A stretch of DNA of 64,000 nt from Symbiopectobacterium purcellii (GTDB lineage: Bacteria; Pseudomonadota; Gammaproteobacteria; Enterobacterales; Enterobacteriaceae), in the NCBI RefSeq assembly GCF_019797845.1, contig NZ_CP081864.1, positions 2,790,001-2,854,000 on the forward strand. Direction: 5' to 3'. Below, one piece after another: positions 9,611 through 20,050 of the stretch. The notes under the pieces are model-generated. The model saw only the letters and a list, made by a program, of their open reading frames with translations, ran no database searches and was not told where the DNA came from. Numbering within the stretch: position 1 is the stretch's first letter; each line of letters begins with the position of its first letter. A program made the translations under genes and the position numbers.

Positions 9611-10624
9611 ATGGGCGATAGCATTCTCTCTCAAGCAGAAATTGACGCATTGCTCAATGGCGGAAGTAGTGATGACGCCAGCAGTGCCAACGCCTCCGCG
9701 AAATCGGACGGCGATGTCAAGCCTTATGATCCCAACACGCAACGACGTGTTGTCCATGAACGTATGCAAGCGTTGGAGATCATCAATGAACGCTTTGCAC
9801 GTCAATTCCGTATGGGGTTGTTCAACCTGCTACGACGTAGCCCGGACATCACCGTTGGTGCCATTAAAATACAGCCTTACCATGAATTTGCACGCAACTT
9901 GTCGGTGCCGTCGAACCTTAACCTGATCCACCTGAAACCCTTGCGTGGCACGGCTCTGTTCGTGTTTTCGCCAAGCCTGGTATTCATTGCGGTAGACAAC
10001 CTGTTCGGCGGGGATGGACGCTTTCCCACCAAAGTAGAAGGTCGTGAGTTCACCAATACCGAGCAGCGTATCGTAAAACGTATGTTGCGTTTGGCGCTTG
10101 ACGCCTATGGCGAGGCTTGGAATGCGATCTACAAACTCGACATCGAGTATGTGCGTTCTGAGATGCAGGTAAAATTTACCAACATCACGACATCACCGAA
10201 CGATATTGTGGTAACTACGCCTTTTCATGTCGAAATCGGTACGCTATTGGGTGAATTCAGCATCTGCATCCCCTTCTCGATGATTGAACCCTTGCGCGAA
10301 GTGCTAACCAATCCCCCCTTGGAAAACTCCCGCCAGGAAGATAAGAATTGGCGCGAAACGCTGGCCACGCAAGTGCAACATTCTGAGTTGGAGTTAGTGG
10401 CCAATTTTGTTGACATACCGCTGCGGCTTTCCAAAGTATTAAAACTTCAGCCGGGTGATGTGCTGCCTATTGATAAACCCGATCGCATCATTGCACACGT
10501 TGATGGCGTTCCGGTACTGACCAGTCAATACGGTACGCTGAATGGGCAATATGCGTTACGCGTCGAACATTTGATTAACCCTATTTTGAATTCTCTAAAT
10601 AATGAGGAACAGCCCAATGAGTGA
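9611..10624 (+). CDS. fliM: Flagellar motor switch protein FliM
   Basis: FliM is the C-ring protein that binds CheY-P through its N-terminal peptide and connects FliG to FliN. The 337-residue product keeps the CheY-binding segment (SILSQAEIDALLNG), the GGXG-type core (VDNLFGGDGRFP) and the C-terminal FliN-like domain. Length equals the family. It lies 5 bp after fliL and overlaps fliN. No lesion is seen, although its partner FliG is damaged and cheY is not present here. Confidence 0.95.
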   Translation: MGDSILSQAEIDALLNGGSSDDASSANASAKSDGDVKPYDPNTQRRVVHERMQALEIINERFARQFRMGLFNLLRRSPDITVGAIKIQPYHEFARNLSVPSNLNLIHLKPLRGTALFVFSPSLVFIAVDNLFGGDGRFPTKVEGREFTNTEQRIVKRMLRLALDAYGEAWNAIYKLDIEYVRSEMQVKFTNITTSPNDIVVTTPFHVEIGTLLGEFSICIPFSMIEPLREVLTNPPLENSRQEDKNWRETLATQVQHSELELVANFVDIPLRLSKVLKLQPGDVLPIDKPDRIIAHVDGVPVLTSQYGTLNGQYALRVEHLINPILNSLNNEEQPNE

Positions 10625-11027
10625 CACCAAGCAACCGTCCGACGACAAGGAATTCGTGGACGATCTGTGGGCTGATGCGTTTAACGAGCAACAAGCCGCA
10701 GAAAAACCAAGCGCAACGGACAATATCTTCAAGAGTCTGGACCCTACCGATGCACTCGGCAGCTTGCAGGATATTGACCTGATCCTCGATATCCCGGTAA
10801 AACTGACCGTTGAACTCGGCCGCACCAAGATGACCATCAAAGAACTGCTGCGTTTAACGCAAGGTTCTGTGGTGGCGTTAGATGGATTGGCGGGTGAACC
10901 CTTGGATATTCTGATTAACGGTTATCTGATTGCTCAGGGTGAAGTGGTGGTGGTATCGGATAAATACGGGGTACGTATTACCGATATTATTACGCCTTCC
11001 GAGCGGATGCGTCGTTTGAGTCGCTAA
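10617..11027 (+). CDS. fliN: Flagellar motor switch protein FliN
   Basis: FliN forms the bottom of the C ring and docks FliH/FliI. The start at 10617 (MSDTKQPSDDKEF) matches E. coli FliN and overlaps the fliM end by 8 bp. The SpoA domain is nearly invariant: DIPVKLTVELGRTKMTIKEL followed by SVVALDGLAGEPLDILING, ending PSERMRRLSR. The 136-residue length is normal. Its stop shares one base with the fliO start (TAATG). Confidence 0.96.
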   Translation: MSDTKQPSDDKEFVDDLWADAFNEQQAAEKPSATDNIFKSLDPTDALGSLQDIDLILDIPVKLTVELGRTKMTIKELLRLTQGSVVALDGLAGEPLDILINGYLIAQGEVVVVSDKYGVRITDIITPSERMRRLSR

Positions 11028-11455
11028 TGGCCGATACCCAACCTCTTACTCCTGCGCCGTCGGTACCTGCCTCTCATGCCACGACGCAGGTTGCCACCGC
11101 TCCCTTTCCCGCCAGTTCGTTGCTTACCCAGGTAGGCACTGTGCTGGTGGGCGTTTTGATGCTCATTCTGGCGATTGCCTGGGTGGTGCGTAAGCTGGGG
11201 TTAACCCCCCCAGTCAGACAAAATAAGCTGGTCAAGGTGGTTTCAAGCTGCCAGGTTGGACAACGCGAACGCGTTGTGGTGGTCGAAATTGAGGATACCT
11301 GGCTGGTATTGGGTGTAACGGCACAGCAGATTACGCCGTTGCATACCCTACCCGCTCAAGAAATGGACGACGCGCCTGCTGGCGAGATGGCCATACCGGC
11401 CAATTTCCGGCAATTATTACATAAAGTTATCAAACGTCCGGAAAAATCGGAATGA
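11027..11455 (+). CDS. fliO: Flagellar biosynthesis protein FliO
   Basis: FliO is a membrane assembly factor for the FliP pore ring. The 142-residue product has a Pro/Thr/Ala-rich N-terminus, a single hydrophobic segment ([19 protein letters not shown]) and a cytoplasmic domain with [18 protein letters not shown]. It is in the translationally coupled fliMNOPQR block; its stop overlaps the fliP start (ATGA). Confidence 0.9.
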   Translation: MADTQPLTPAPSVPASHATTQVATAPFPASSLLTQVGTVLVGVLMLILAIAWVVRKLGLTPPVRQNKLVKVVSSCQVGQRERVVVVEIEDTWLVLGVTAQQITPLHTLPAQEMDDAPAGEMAIPANFRQLLHKVIKRPEKSE

Positions 11456-12225
11456 AAGTGCGTCTTCCTGTTCCACCATTATCAGCATTAAAGCGCGGAT
11501 TGCCGGCACTCGCCGCCGTTCTGGTGCTGTTTACACCTGCGGTCTGGGCTCAGTTGCCGGGCATAATCAGCCAGCCGCTCGCCAACGGCGGCCAGAGTTG
11601 GACCTTGCCGGTTCAAACGCTGGTGTTCCTGACGTCATTGACGTTTATTCCGGCAACCATGCTGAGGATGACCTGTTTTACGCGTATCATCATCGTACTG
11701 GGCCTATTGCGTAACGCATTAGGTACGCCTACCGCGCCCCCCAACCAGGTGTTGTTGGGTTTGACCCTGTTTCTGACTTTTTTCATCATGTCTCCGGTGC
11801 TAAACCGGGTTTACGATGAGGCTTATGTGCCGTTCAGTCAGGATCAGATCAGCATGCAAACGGCCATCGAGCGCGGTGCTCAACCTTTACGAGAATTCAT
11901 GCTACGCCAGACACGGCAATCCGACCTGGCCTTGTTTACCCGTCTGGCGCAGATGGGCGAAATTCAGGGGCCAGAAGCGGTTCCTATGCGTGTGTTGGTT
12001 CCTGCGTTTGTCACCAGTGAGTTGAAAACCGCCTTCCAGATTGGCTTTACCATTTTTATCCCATTTTTAATTATTGACCTGGTGGTTGCCAGTGTGCTGA
12101 TGGCGCTCGGTATGATGATGGTGCCGCCGGCCACCATTTCGTTGCCGTTCAAGCTTATGCTATTTGTGCTGGTAGACGGATGGCAATTGTTGCTCGGTTC
12201 ACTCGCGCAAAGTTTTTACAGTTAA
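11452..12225 (+). CDS. fliP: Flagellar export pore protein FliP
   Basis: FliP is the main subunit of the FliPQR export gate. The 257-residue product begins with a signal-like segment ([15 protein letters not shown]), has the long periplasmic loop, and carries the family motif region [20 protein letters not shown]. It ends with [18 protein letters not shown]. It is slightly longer than E. coli FliP (245) at the N-terminus. No lesion is seen. Confidence 0.95.
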   Translation: MKVRLPVPPLSALKRGLPALAAVLVLFTPAVWAQLPGIISQPLANGGQSWTLPVQTLVFLTSLTFIPATMLRMTCFTRIIIVLGLLRNALGTPTAPPNQVLLGLTLFLTFFIMSPVLNRVYDEAYVPFSQDQISMQTAIERGAQPLREFMLRQTRQSDLALFTRLAQMGEIQGPEAVPMRVLVPAFVTSELKTAFQIGFTIFIPFLIIDLVVASVLMALGMMMVPPATISLPFKLMLFVLVDGWQLLLGSLAQSFYS

Positions 12226-12244
12226 TTCCTACTAAGGTCGCCCG

Positions 12245-12514
12245 ATGACGCCAGAATCCGTAATGGCTTTAGGCTATGAAGCAATGAAGGTCGCATTGGC
12301 GCTCGCAGCCCCACCTCTGCTCTCAGCGCTGTTCAGCGGCTTGATTATCAGTCTGTTGCAGGCTGCAACACAGATCAACGAAATGAAGCTCTCCTTCATC
12401 CCGAAAATTCTGACGGTGTTTTTCACGCTGGTGATTGCGGGACCCTGGATGCTTAGCTTGATGCTGGATTACATGCGCACCTTGTTCGGCCAACTGCCAA
12501 CGATCATTGGCTAA
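12245..12514 (+). CDS. fliQ: Flagellar export gate protein FliQ
   Basis: FliQ is the two-helix subunit that packs around FliP/FliR in the export gate. The 89-residue product has two membrane segments and the conserved [20 protein letters not shown] loop. It starts 19 bp after fliP and its stop lies 2 bp before the fliR start. It is intact and of normal length. Confidence 0.95.
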   Translation: MTPESVMALGYEAMKVALALAAPPLLSALFSGLIISLLQAATQINEMKLSFIPKILTVFFTLVIAGPWMLSLMLDYMRTLFGQLPTIIG

Positions 12515-12516
12515 CC

Positions 12517-13392
12517 ATGCTGACGCTTGATAGCACACAGTGGGAGATATGGGTCAATCAGTTCCTGTTTCCCTTGATACGCATTCTGGCGTTAATTACT
12601 GCATGCCCGGTGTTCAATGAGCGTGCAATCCCGGCTCGCGTGAAGATCTGCCTCGGCATTGTCATTACCCTCCTGGTCGCCCCCTATTTGCCGGTGAATA
12701 CCACACCGATATTTTCCGCAGGTGGCGTCTGGATAATCCTGCAACAGCTACTTATCGGCGCGGCACTCGGGTTCACCATGCAATTGGCCTTTGCTGCCGT
12801 GAGGTTATCGGGCGAGCTCATTGGTATGCAAATGGGACTGGCCTTTGCCACCTTTTTTGACCCCACCGGTGGGCCAAACATGCAGGTACTTGCGCGTTTT
12901 CTCAATATCATGGCGATGTTGCTCTTTATGGCCTTCAACGGCCATTTATGGATGATATCGTTGATTGCCGACAGCTTTTATACTTTGCCAATTGGCACCG
13001 CGCCGCTCAATGGTGATGGGTTTTTAGGGCTGGCTCGAGCAGGAAGCATGATATTTATCAACGGTATGATGCTGGCTCTGCCGTTGATTACCTTACTGCT
13101 GGCACTCAACATCTCGCTCGGTTTGTTAAACCGCGTTGCGCCTCAGCTCACCGTGTTTGTGATTGGTTTTCCACTGACATTGACCGTGGGAATCATGACG
13201 CTCGGTATGCTGCTTTTCCTGCTAGCCCCTTTCACCGAGCACCTGTTCAGTGAAATCTTCAACCTTCTCGCTGACGTGTTGACTAAACTGACACGGCCCC
13301 CCTTGATACCCAGGCTGGCTATCATTTCAGGCATTGCCAGCACAGTGATCAATTTTGAGGGGGACCATGAATTGAGACAGATAACAGAATAG
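12517..13392 (+). CDS. fliR: Flagellar export gate protein FliR, extended C-terminus
   Basis: FliR completes the FliP5Q4R1 pore. The protein matches E. coli FliR (261 residues) through [16 protein letters not shown], then continues for about 30 residues ([14 protein letters not shown]... to the stop at 13392) that do not resemble the usual short end. This could be a lineage-specific tail or the result of a lost stop or indel. Membrane segments and the [18 protein letters not shown] loop are intact. It is the last gene of the operon, convergent with flgL. Confidence 0.93.
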   Translation: MLTLDSTQWEIWVNQFLFPLIRILALITACPVFNERAIPARVKICLGIVITLLVAPYLPVNTTPIFSAGGVWIILQQLLIGAALGFTMQLAFAAVRLSGELIGMQMGLAFATFFDPTGGPNMQVLARFLNIMAMLLFMAFNGHLWMISLIADSFYTLPIGTAPLNGDGFLGLARAGSMIFINGMMLALPLITLLLALNISLGLLNRVAPQLTVFVIGFPLTLTVGIMTLGMLLFLLAPFTEHLFSEIFNLLADVLTKLTRPPLIPRLAIISGIASTVINFEGDHELRQITE

Positions 13393-13398
13393 AAACAA

Positions 13399-13416
13399 AA
13401 AATGGCACGCCATTTA
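13399..13416. terminator. Hairpin between fliR and flgL ends
   Basis: AAATGGC and GCCATTT form a 7-bp inverted repeat with a two-base centre, located in the 90-bp gap between the convergent genes fliR and flgL. The minus strand continues into a run of six T, so it looks like a terminator for flgL; on the plus strand the T-run is short. Confidence 0.5.
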
Positions 13417-13482
13417 AAAAATGACATGCCCAAAGAACACGCCCGGTTTAAGCGTATTCAAATCGGTGCCGCATCACTGTTT

Positions 13483-14445
13483 TTACTTGTTAATCTGGAA
13501 CAGTGACAGTCCCTGCATATTTTGATAGGTGGTGTAAGCCGCTTGTAAAGAGGCCTGCTGCATAATATAGGTCGAAATGGCGGGAACCCAGTCGGTATCC
13601 ACTAACGCACTTTTTGCCTGCGCATTAGCCAGTTTGCGATCGGCACCGATGGCATCAAGTTGATCGAGTTCATTTAATTGAATCCCGAGCATTGACTGAA
13701 CAGATGAAACATTATTAAGCGAATTGCGCAGCCCACTGTTAGTGGTATCTAGTGCGGTTTGAAGTGCTTGCAACGCGGCAGTATCTCCGTCATCAATCGG
13801 TGTTCTTAGTGCCTTAATAGAAATATCCAGAGCCTCAAATAAATCTTTCTGAATAGTACCATCCGGAGATTTTATTGCATCTCCTGTCACACTATCGAAG
13901 ACTTGGGGCCCCGTACTACTTACCGCCATACTACGGTTTGAGTCAACTTGCTGAGAAATTGCTGTGTGACCCCCAACATAACTAACTGCTTTGGTGGTGG
14001 CATCTTGCACATAGGGTTCTGTTGTCGTCTGGAACCCGGCAAAAATATAGTTACCGTTACCATCTGTCATATTGGCGATGTTCAGTAACTGAGCTTTTAT
14101 ACCTTCCAATACTTCAGCCTGCGTATTGCGGTCATCATTGCTTTTCACGCCACCCGCACTGATCACTGCAGTAGATGCTGATGTCACCGCTACTACTATA
14201 CTGTCCAGAGCGGTCAATTCCAACGACATATTCTGGCGCGAAAATGTTCTAGCTAAGGCATATTGCGAGGTTTCCGCTTGTGCTTGATCAATCATAATGG
14301 ACTGCGAAGCGGCAATCGGATCATCTGAAGGTACCGACACTTTCGTACCACTGGCCAACTGCTCACCCGCTTTTTGCCACGCAGACTGACCATTCAGAAT
14401 ACCGTTCATATTCTGCTGATATATCATGCTGGTACTTAAACGCAT
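13483..14445 (-). CDS. flgL: Hook-filament junction protein FlgL
   Basis: FlgL (HAP3) joins the hook to the filament with FlgK. The start at 14445 (MRLSTSMIYQQNMNGI) is chosen over an upstream ATG at 14475 because it matches the family; this leaves 29 bp to the flgK stop. The conserved N-terminal helix (ASGTKVSVPSDDPIAASQ) and the C-terminal SYIMQQASLQAAY..MQGLSLFQ are present. The 320-residue length is normal. No lesion is seen. Confidence 0.95.
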   Translation of the reverse strand: MRLSTSMIYQQNMNGILNGQSAWQKAGEQLASGTKVSVPSDDPIAASQSIMIDQAQAETSQYALARTFSRQNMSLELTALDSIVVAVTSASTAVISAGGVKSNDDRNTQAEVLEGIKAQLLNIANMTDGNGNYIFAGFQTTTEPYVQDATTKAVSYVGGHTAISQQVDSNRSMAVSSTGPQVFDSVTGDAIKSPDGTIQKDLFEALDISIKALRTPIDDGDTAALQALQTALDTTNSGLRNSLNNVSSVQSMLGIQLNELDQLDAIGADRKLANAQAKSALVDTDWVPAISTYIMQQASLQAAYTTYQNMQGLSLFQINK

Positions 14446-14475
14446 GGTATAAATTCCTCTTTGTTCGATCGCCAA

Positions 14476-16167
14476 TTAGCTGCGCATGGAGAGCAGCGCG
14501 TCAAAAAGTGCCTGTGCAGTTTGAATCACTTGAGCATTCGCCATGTAATACTGCTGGTAACGCATCAAATCGCCATATTCTTCGTCCAGGTTTACCCCGG
14601 AGACAGACTGCTGCTCGGCCGTTAACTGTTTCACCACATTCAACTGTGACGTGTTATTAATTTTCAGCGCGCTGGTCTGATTGCCGATATCCCCCACGAT
14701 GCCCGCATAGGCTCCCGAAAAGGTGGCAGTGCCGCCAACAATCTTCTGATTCTGTAAGGCCAGCAGCGCCTTGGCATTGGTATTATCACTCGGGCCGCCA
14801 GACTCGCCAGGCACTTCATTGCCATCGGCGTCAAGCTTAGTCGATGCAGCCGCGATTTTATTCGGGTCAGTGATGGCGACCTTCATATCAATAATAACGT
14901 CGCTAACCGGCTTGAGCAGATAAGTGTCACCAGCCGCCGTGGGGGTGCTACCTGCCGTAACCGTGACTTCGAGCCCGTCGAATGTCAGTTTGCCGGTAAC
15001 AGGATCCGGCGTCAGCCCCGTCATCGTGGTATTGGTCGCTGTGCGAGTCACATCCCACGATGTGCCGTTGAAGCGCATCGAGTAATCTGTTGCCTGCACG
15101 GCGGAGGTATCGGTATACGCGACGCTTACAACCGCATTGCCGGTATTTCTGCTGTTATCATAGGCTACCGGACCGCCGAATTCGAAGAAGTCATCGCCCA
15201 CAACGCCGTTGTAGTCATAGCCGGCTTTATGCTGGGTATTGAACGCATCAGAGAATGCCAACGCCAATTGGTTGACCTGATTACGTGTCGTGTCGAGGGT
15301 ATCGTTTCTAAAAGAGAGTAATCCCCCGAGCTTACCGCCGGTTAAGGTGGTGTCACGAAGTTCACTAACGCCCACAGTAGGATCGTCATACCCTATGGAA
15401 ACACGCTGAGGATCGCTGCTGGAAGCAAGCGGAACCAAATCAAAGCTGCGCGTACCCTGAACCAGGTTCATGCCATTTTTGAGCGAGACGTGATAAATGG
15501 AGCCATCTTGCACCGTAACATCCACGCCGACCAATTTGTTAAGTTCATCCACCAACAGATCGCGCTGATCCAGCAGATCGTTGGGTTGAGCTCCCTGATT
15601 AGCACCCTGTAAACGGGTGATCTCTTTGTTGAGATTGGCTATCTGGCTGGAGTAGGTATTTATCTGTCCGAGTACACTCTGGATTTCTCCGTTGATGCTG
15701 GAATCCATGTCGCGCAGGTATTTATCGGTGACCTGAAACTGGTTCACCAACCCTTGCGCTTTACCGATCATGGTTTGACGCGCAGCAGAGTCGCCAGCAT
15801 TGTTGGCCACGTTTTGCAGGTTAGTAAAAAACTCCTGCAAAGAAGATGATAGGTTGGTGGTACTGGTTGCCAGCAAGTTATTAATTTTCGATATCTGCTC
15901 GTAGCTGGTAGTTACTGAACTGCTAGTGCTTTGTGCTGAACGCAACTGGCTCGCAATAAATTCGTTATAATCTCGATTGATTGAAACCAAATTCACACCG
16001 TTACCAATGTAAGCATTACCGCTCATGGTGCCTGACGCTTGTTCAAGCAGTACGGTCTGTCGGCTATATCCAGTCACCGCTTGGTTACTGATATTGTTAC
16101 TGACCGCGCTTAATGCTGCTTGCGCTGCCTTCAGCCCACTCATCGCAGTATTTACTAAATTGGCCAT
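14476..16167 (-). CDS. flgK: Hook-filament junction protein FlgK
   Basis: FlgK (HAP1) is the first junction protein on the distal hook. The start at 16167 gives MANLVNTAMSGLKAAQ, the normal opening; an in-frame upstream ATG at 16203 is rejected. The N-terminal SNNISNQAVTGYSRQ motif and the C-terminal VSGVNLDEEYGDLMRYQQYY helix, which pair in the D0 domain, are intact. The 563-residue product is close to the E. coli length (547). Confidence 0.95.
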   Translation of the reverse strand: MANLVNTAMSGLKAAQAALSAVSNNISNQAVTGYSRQTVLLEQASGTMSGNAYIGNGVNLVSINRDYNEFIASQLRSAQSTSSSVTTSYEQISKINNLLATSTTNLSSSLQEFFTNLQNVANNAGDSAARQTMIGKAQGLVNQFQVTDKYLRDMDSSINGEIQSVLGQINTYSSQIANLNKEITRLQGANQGAQPNDLLDQRDLLVDELNKLVGVDVTVQDGSIYHVSLKNGMNLVQGTRSFDLVPLASSSDPQRVSIGYDDPTVGVSELRDTTLTGGKLGGLLSFRNDTLDTTRNQVNQLALAFSDAFNTQHKAGYDYNGVVGDDFFEFGGPVAYDNSRNTGNAVVSVAYTDTSAVQATDYSMRFNGTSWDVTRTATNTTMTGLTPDPVTGKLTFDGLEVTVTAGSTPTAAGDTYLLKPVSDVIIDMKVAITDPNKIAAASTKLDADGNEVPGESGGPSDNTNAKALLALQNQKIVGGTATFSGAYAGIVGDIGNQTSALKINNTSQLNVVKQLTAEQQSVSGVNLDEEYGDLMRYQQYYMANAQVIQTAQALFDALLSMRS

Positions 16168-16287
16168 GTAAACATCCTTTCCTCGGGCGTGAATCCCATA
16201 CAAATAAACTTTATACAGAAAGTGATTTGCCCACTTTCATCGCTAATAACAGTTATCGGCAAGACCGAGAAAACCTTCAGGAAAAAA

Positions 16288-17262
16288 TCAAAACAGTTGG
16301 CTTAAATCATGGGTATAAGCTTTAACCGCTTTTTCACTGGAGTTCTTCATCTGCGCAATCATATTGATCAGCTTTTGCGCATATTGCGGATCGGTGGCAT
16401 AGCCCGCACGCTGCAAGGCATGGGCGGCTTGCTCAGCCGTGCCCGCCGCGGCGACGTTGCTATACCGTGGGTTATTGGTCAGCAATTTGACGTAATCACC
16501 CAACGCGTCCATATAGGAGTCATACACGCGGAAACTGGCCTTGACCTTCTTGGCCACGCCATCTTCATACTCCGTGGTAGTGATCTCGGTGACAGGCCCA
16601 TCCCAGTTGCTGCCCGCTTTAATACCAAACAGGTTATGGCTGGGGCGACCATCCGCCGTCGGAATTTCACGCTGCCCCCAGCCCGATTCCAGCGCCGCCT
16701 GGGCCATGATCAGATGATGGGGAATGCCGCTTTGCTGACTGGCTATCTGCGCAGGCACGGCAAGCTGCGAAACGAAATTGCTGCTCGACAGCGGCAACGC
16801 CGATCCCATGGAAGGCAATTTCGGCACCGCTTTGCGCACCATTTGCTCCACTTCGGCTGTCGGCATGGTTCTGACCAAGGCACCGTCAAAACGCAATGGC
16901 ACCGCAGGCGCGTTTTCTTCTGCCGCCGCTGCCGCACTAGGCACGCCCGCATGTTGCGCCGCCGTCAGCTGTTTGACCATCACATCCGCCAGACCCAGCC
17001 CTTTGCCGGACGCAATTTGCTGCCCGACCTGCTGATCGTACATCGAGGTATAAAGCCGCGTTTGATCGTTATTCAGTAACCCATCGTCAAATGACGCCGA
17101 CCGCATGCTTTTCATCATCAACTGAACAAAAACACCCTCCATCTGGCGCGCAACCGCTCGAATTCCCTCTTTGCTTTGCGGATCGGAAGATACTTCACGC
17201 TTGAGTGAATTCAATGACTGCGCGTCATACGCAGCATTATTGAGCGACTGAATATCGGCCAT
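16288..17262 (-). CDS. flgJ: Rod cap and peptidoglycan hydrolase FlgJ
   Basis: FlgJ caps the growing rod (N-terminal half) and digests peptidoglycan (C-terminal half). The start at 17262 gives MADIQSLNNAAYDAQSLNSL. The rod-cap region includes VFVQLMMKSMRSA; the glucosaminidase domain has AQAALESGWGQREIP with its catalytic Glu and a SHNLFGIK block. The 324-residue protein ends YTHDLSQLF. It follows flgI by one base and is intact. Confidence 0.94.
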   Translation of the reverse strand: MADIQSLNNAAYDAQSLNSLKREVSSDPQSKEGIRAVARQMEGVFVQLMMKSMRSASFDDGLLNNDQTRLYTSMYDQQVGQQIASGKGLGLADVMVKQLTAAQHAGVPSAAAAAEENAPAVPLRFDGALVRTMPTAEVEQMVRKAVPKLPSMGSALPLSSSNFVSQLAVPAQIASQQSGIPHHLIMAQAALESGWGQREIPTADGRPSHNLFGIKAGSNWDGPVTEITTTEYEDGVAKKVKASFRVYDSYMDALGDYVKLLTNNPRYSNVAAAGTAEQAAHALQRAGYATDPQYAQKLINMIAQMKNSSEKAVKAYTHDLSQLF

Positions 17263-17263
17263 A

Positions 17264-18385
17264 TTAGATGATTTCCAGTTTAGCGCGCAGGCAACCTGCA
17301 CTCTGCATCGCTTGGAGAATGGACATCAGCTCCATCGGCGTTGCACCCAGGGAGTTCAATGCACGCACCACATTGTTCAGGTTGGCGCTGGCGTTAACCC
17401 GTTGCAATGCACCACCACCCTGCTGGAGCGAAATTTCGGTTTGCGGCGTCACAACCGTTTGCCCCCCGGCCAGCGGGGTGTCCGGCTGACTAACCACATT
17501 TTGCTGGTTGATAGTGACAGAGAGATTACCCTGCGCGATAGCACAGCTTTGCAGGGTCACTTCGCGGTTCATCACCACCGAACCGGTGCGGGAGTTAACG
17601 ATAACCTTGGCATCCTGAACGCCAATGTTAACATCCAGATTCTGGACATCCGCCAGAAAACGCACCTGAGAACTGTTTCCACGCGGCGCAATAACCTGAA
17701 TGGTGCGTGAATCGACCGGCGTCGCACTGCCGCCCAAGCCTGAGCGGTTAATGGCATCACTGACACGCTGTGCCATAGAGAAGTCATCCTGCTTCAGTTG
17801 CAGCATGATCAAGTTAGAAGAACCAAAAGTGGAAGGCAGTTCACGCTCAATCACCGCTCCGTTGGTAATACGCCCACCCGCCAACTGGTTAACCTGTACG
17901 CTGCTGCCACCTGCGGCAGCACCGGCACCGGCACCGGCACCGCCGACCAGAACGTTACCCTGCGCCAGCGCGTAAACCTGATTGTCCACCCCTTTGAGCG
18001 GAGTCATCAATAACGTACCGCCGCGCAGACTTTTGGCATTACCCATCGAAGAAACCACCACGTCGATGGCTTGTCCGGCACGACCAAAAGCAGGCAGTTT
18101 TGCCGTGACCATTACCGCCGCCACGTTTTTCAACTGCATGTTGGTGCCGGCCGGCACGGTGATCCCCAACTGTGACAACATGTTGGTCAGGGTTTGCGTG
18201 GTAAACGGGGTTTGCATCGTTTGGTCACCCGACCCATCGAGCCCGACCACCAAACCATAACCAATCAACGAGTTTTCCCGCACGCCTTGTATATCAACAA
18301 GGTCACGGATCCTGTCGGCCTGCGAAGACGCAGGCAAGAAAGCCACCAAGGCTAACATCAGGCTAAAAAACGACGCGATCCGCAT
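17264..18385 (-). CDS. flgI: Flagellar P-ring protein FlgI
   Basis: FlgI forms the P ring in the peptidoglycan layer. It has a Sec signal peptide ([23 protein letters not shown]), then [20 protein letters not shown] as in all FlgI proteins, and ends LRAKLEII. A Gly/Ala repeat (GGAGAGAGAAAGG) occurs near residue 150. At 373 residues it is of normal length and reads through without a lesion. Confidence 0.95.
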   Translation of the reverse strand: MRIASFFSLMLALVAFLPASSQADRIRDLVDIQGVRENSLIGYGLVVGLDGSGDQTMQTPFTTQTLTNMLSQLGITVPAGTNMQLKNVAAVMVTAKLPAFGRAGQAIDVVVSSMGNAKSLRGGTLLMTPLKGVDNQVYALAQGNVLVGGAGAGAGAAAGGSSVQVNQLAGGRITNGAVIERELPSTFGSSNLIMLQLKQDDFSMAQRVSDAINRSGLGGSATPVDSRTIQVIAPRGNSSQVRFLADVQNLDVNIGVQDAKVIVNSRTGSVVMNREVTLQSCAIAQGNLSVTINQQNVVSQPDTPLAGGQTVVTPQTEISLQQGGGALQRVNASANLNNVVRALNSLGATPMELMSILQAMQSAGCLRAKLEII

Positions 18386-18405
18386 TCTGTACCTCTTTAC
18401 TTAGC

Positions 18406-19125
18406 TTAGAACGGAGAAACGTTGAGGAAGAAACGCTGCAACCAGCCCATATTTTGCGCTTCATTGATATAACCGTTACCCACATATTCAATACGCGCAT
18501 CCGCCACCTGCGTGGACGGTACTGAGTTAGCACCGCTGATGGTTCGCGGGTTCACGATACCGGAAAAACGAATAAATTCAGTTCCCTGATTAATGGCAAT
18601 TTGCTTTTCACCCACAACCTGCAAGTTACCGTTAGCCAACACTTGTCCCACCGTCACCGTTATCGTACCACTGAAGGTGTTATTGGCATTGGCACCGCCT
18701 TTACCGGCGAAGTCATTTTTACCCTCGGCGGCCAGATCGGCGCGATTATTGCCAAACGGCCCTTCCAGATAGCGTGGCACCGTGGTCACACCAAACGAGG
18801 TGGAACCGTCACGGCTGGCAGACGCGGAAGAGCTTTTGCTGGCGCTGACGTTTTCCTGCAACACAATCGTCAGAATATCACCGACGTTACGCGGACGCCG
18901 GTCTTCAAACATCGGCTGATAGCCATAATTCATCGGCTGAACCGCCTGGAAGATAGAGCCGTTGGGCGCGGCTGCCGTTGGCGGCGCGGGATTTGCCGAC
19001 GTGGGCCCGGTAACCACTTTATCATGAGGAATATAGGCGCAACCGCTTAGCGTCAACATCACGACCAACGCCAGCGAACGCGGCTGGCACAACGGTTTGA
19101 TAACCGGCTTTTGCATCATCATCAC
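18406..19125 (-). CDS. flgH: Flagellar L-ring lipoprotein FlgH
   Basis: FlgH forms the L ring in the outer membrane. The N-terminus has a lipoprotein signal with lipobox LSGC at residue 28-29 ([13 protein letters not shown]). The core [23 protein letters not shown] and the end [13 protein letters not shown] are conserved. Several ATG codons in a row (MMMMQKP) make the exact start uncertain by a few residues. It is separated from flgG by 122 bp, more than usual. Confidence 0.94.
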   Translation of the reverse strand: MMMMQKPVIKPLCQPRSLALVVMLTLSGCAYIPHDKVVTGPTSANPAPPTAAAPNGSIFQAVQPMNYGYQPMFEDRRPRNVGDILTIVLQENVSASKSSSASASRDGSTSFGVTTVPRYLEGPFGNNRADLAAEGKNDFAGKGGANANNTFSGTITVTVGQVLANGNLQVVGEKQIAINQGTEFIRFSGIVNPRTISGANSVPSTQVADARIEYVGNGYINEAQNMGWLQRFFLNVSPF

Positions 19126-19247
19126 TACGGATATCGCCTTAAAAGGTTGCCCATTTATTCATGCTCAACGGGGCAATGACAGGGGTAAAGCGGGTAACCG
19201 AAGCATCACCGTTTTATCCTTGTCACCGCCCCGTCAATCGCCCGGTT

Positions 19248-20030
19248 TTACAACTGGGTCAGTTTCTGCAACATCTGATCGGAAGAGGAGATCGCCTTAC
19301 TGTTGATCTCATACGCACGCTGCGTCTGGATCATTGAGACCAACTCTTCCGCCACGTTGACGTTAGACGTTTCGACATACTTTTGCATCAACAACCCAGC
19401 ACCGTTCAGACCAGGGTTGGTTTCATTCGGCGCACCGGAACTGGTGGTTTCCAGATAGAGGTTTTCACCGACGCTTTCCAGACCACTGTCATTGATAAAG
19501 GTCGCCAACGTCATTTGCCCAATCTGGTTCATCGCCGTCTGACCCTGCAATTTCACGCTGACGATGCCGTCACGACCGATTGCCAGTTCAATGGCGTTAG
19601 CAGGGAGTGTGATGGCCGGCTGAACCAGATAGCCGCTTGAGGTCACCAACTGTCCATTACCGTCCAACTGAAACGCACCGTCGCGGGTGTAAGCCGTGGT
19701 GCCATCAGGCATCTGCACCTGGAAGAATCCTTGGCCATTGATAGCCACGTCCTTGGAGTTACCGGTTTCAGTCATCCCACCCTGAGTATGGATTCGCTCA
19801 GTGGACACCGGGCGAACCCCTGTCCCTAATTGAAGCCCGGAAGGTATGGTCGTCTGCTCAGAAGACTGTGCACCCGGTTGACGAATGGTTTGATACAGCA
19901 AATCTTCAAACACGGCACGCTGGCGTTTAAAGCCATTGGTGCTGACGTTCGCCAGGTTGTTAGCCGTAATCGCCTGCTTTTCAAGTGACTGGCTGGCACC
20001 ACCCATCGCTGTATAAATTACGTGATCCAT
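19248..20030 (-). CDS. flgG: Distal rod protein FlgG
   Basis: FlgG forms the distal rod. The 260-residue product starts [19 protein letters not shown] (family: MI.SLW.AKTG..), has the [22 protein letters not shown] signature, and ends [21 protein letters not shown].. as usual. It starts only 20 bp after the flgE stop: the expected flgF between them is missing. A GGGGAG ribosome site precedes the start. Confidence 0.95.
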   Translation of the reverse strand: MDHVIYTAMGGASQSLEKQAITANNLANVSTNGFKRQRAVFEDLLYQTIRQPGAQSSEQTTIPSGLQLGTGVRPVSTERIHTQGGMTETGNSKDVAINGQGFFQVQMPDGTTAYTRDGAFQLDGNGQLVTSSGYLVQPAITLPANAIELAIGRDGIVSVKLQGQTAMNQIGQMTLATFINDSGLESVGENLYLETTSSGAPNETNPGLNGAGLLMQKYVETSNVNVAEELVSMIQTQRAYEINSKAISSSDQMLQKLTQL

Positions 20031-20050
20031 GGAGTCTCCCCGCTAATCGA
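20031..20050 (-). other. Site of flgF loss between flgE and flgG
   Basis: In all known enterobacterial clusters flgF (about 250 codons, proximal rod) lies between flgE and flgG. Here flgE stop and flgG start are 20 bp apart, and no flgF remnant is visible in either flanking gene. The loss is exact, leaving both neighbours full-length. Confidence 0.85.
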
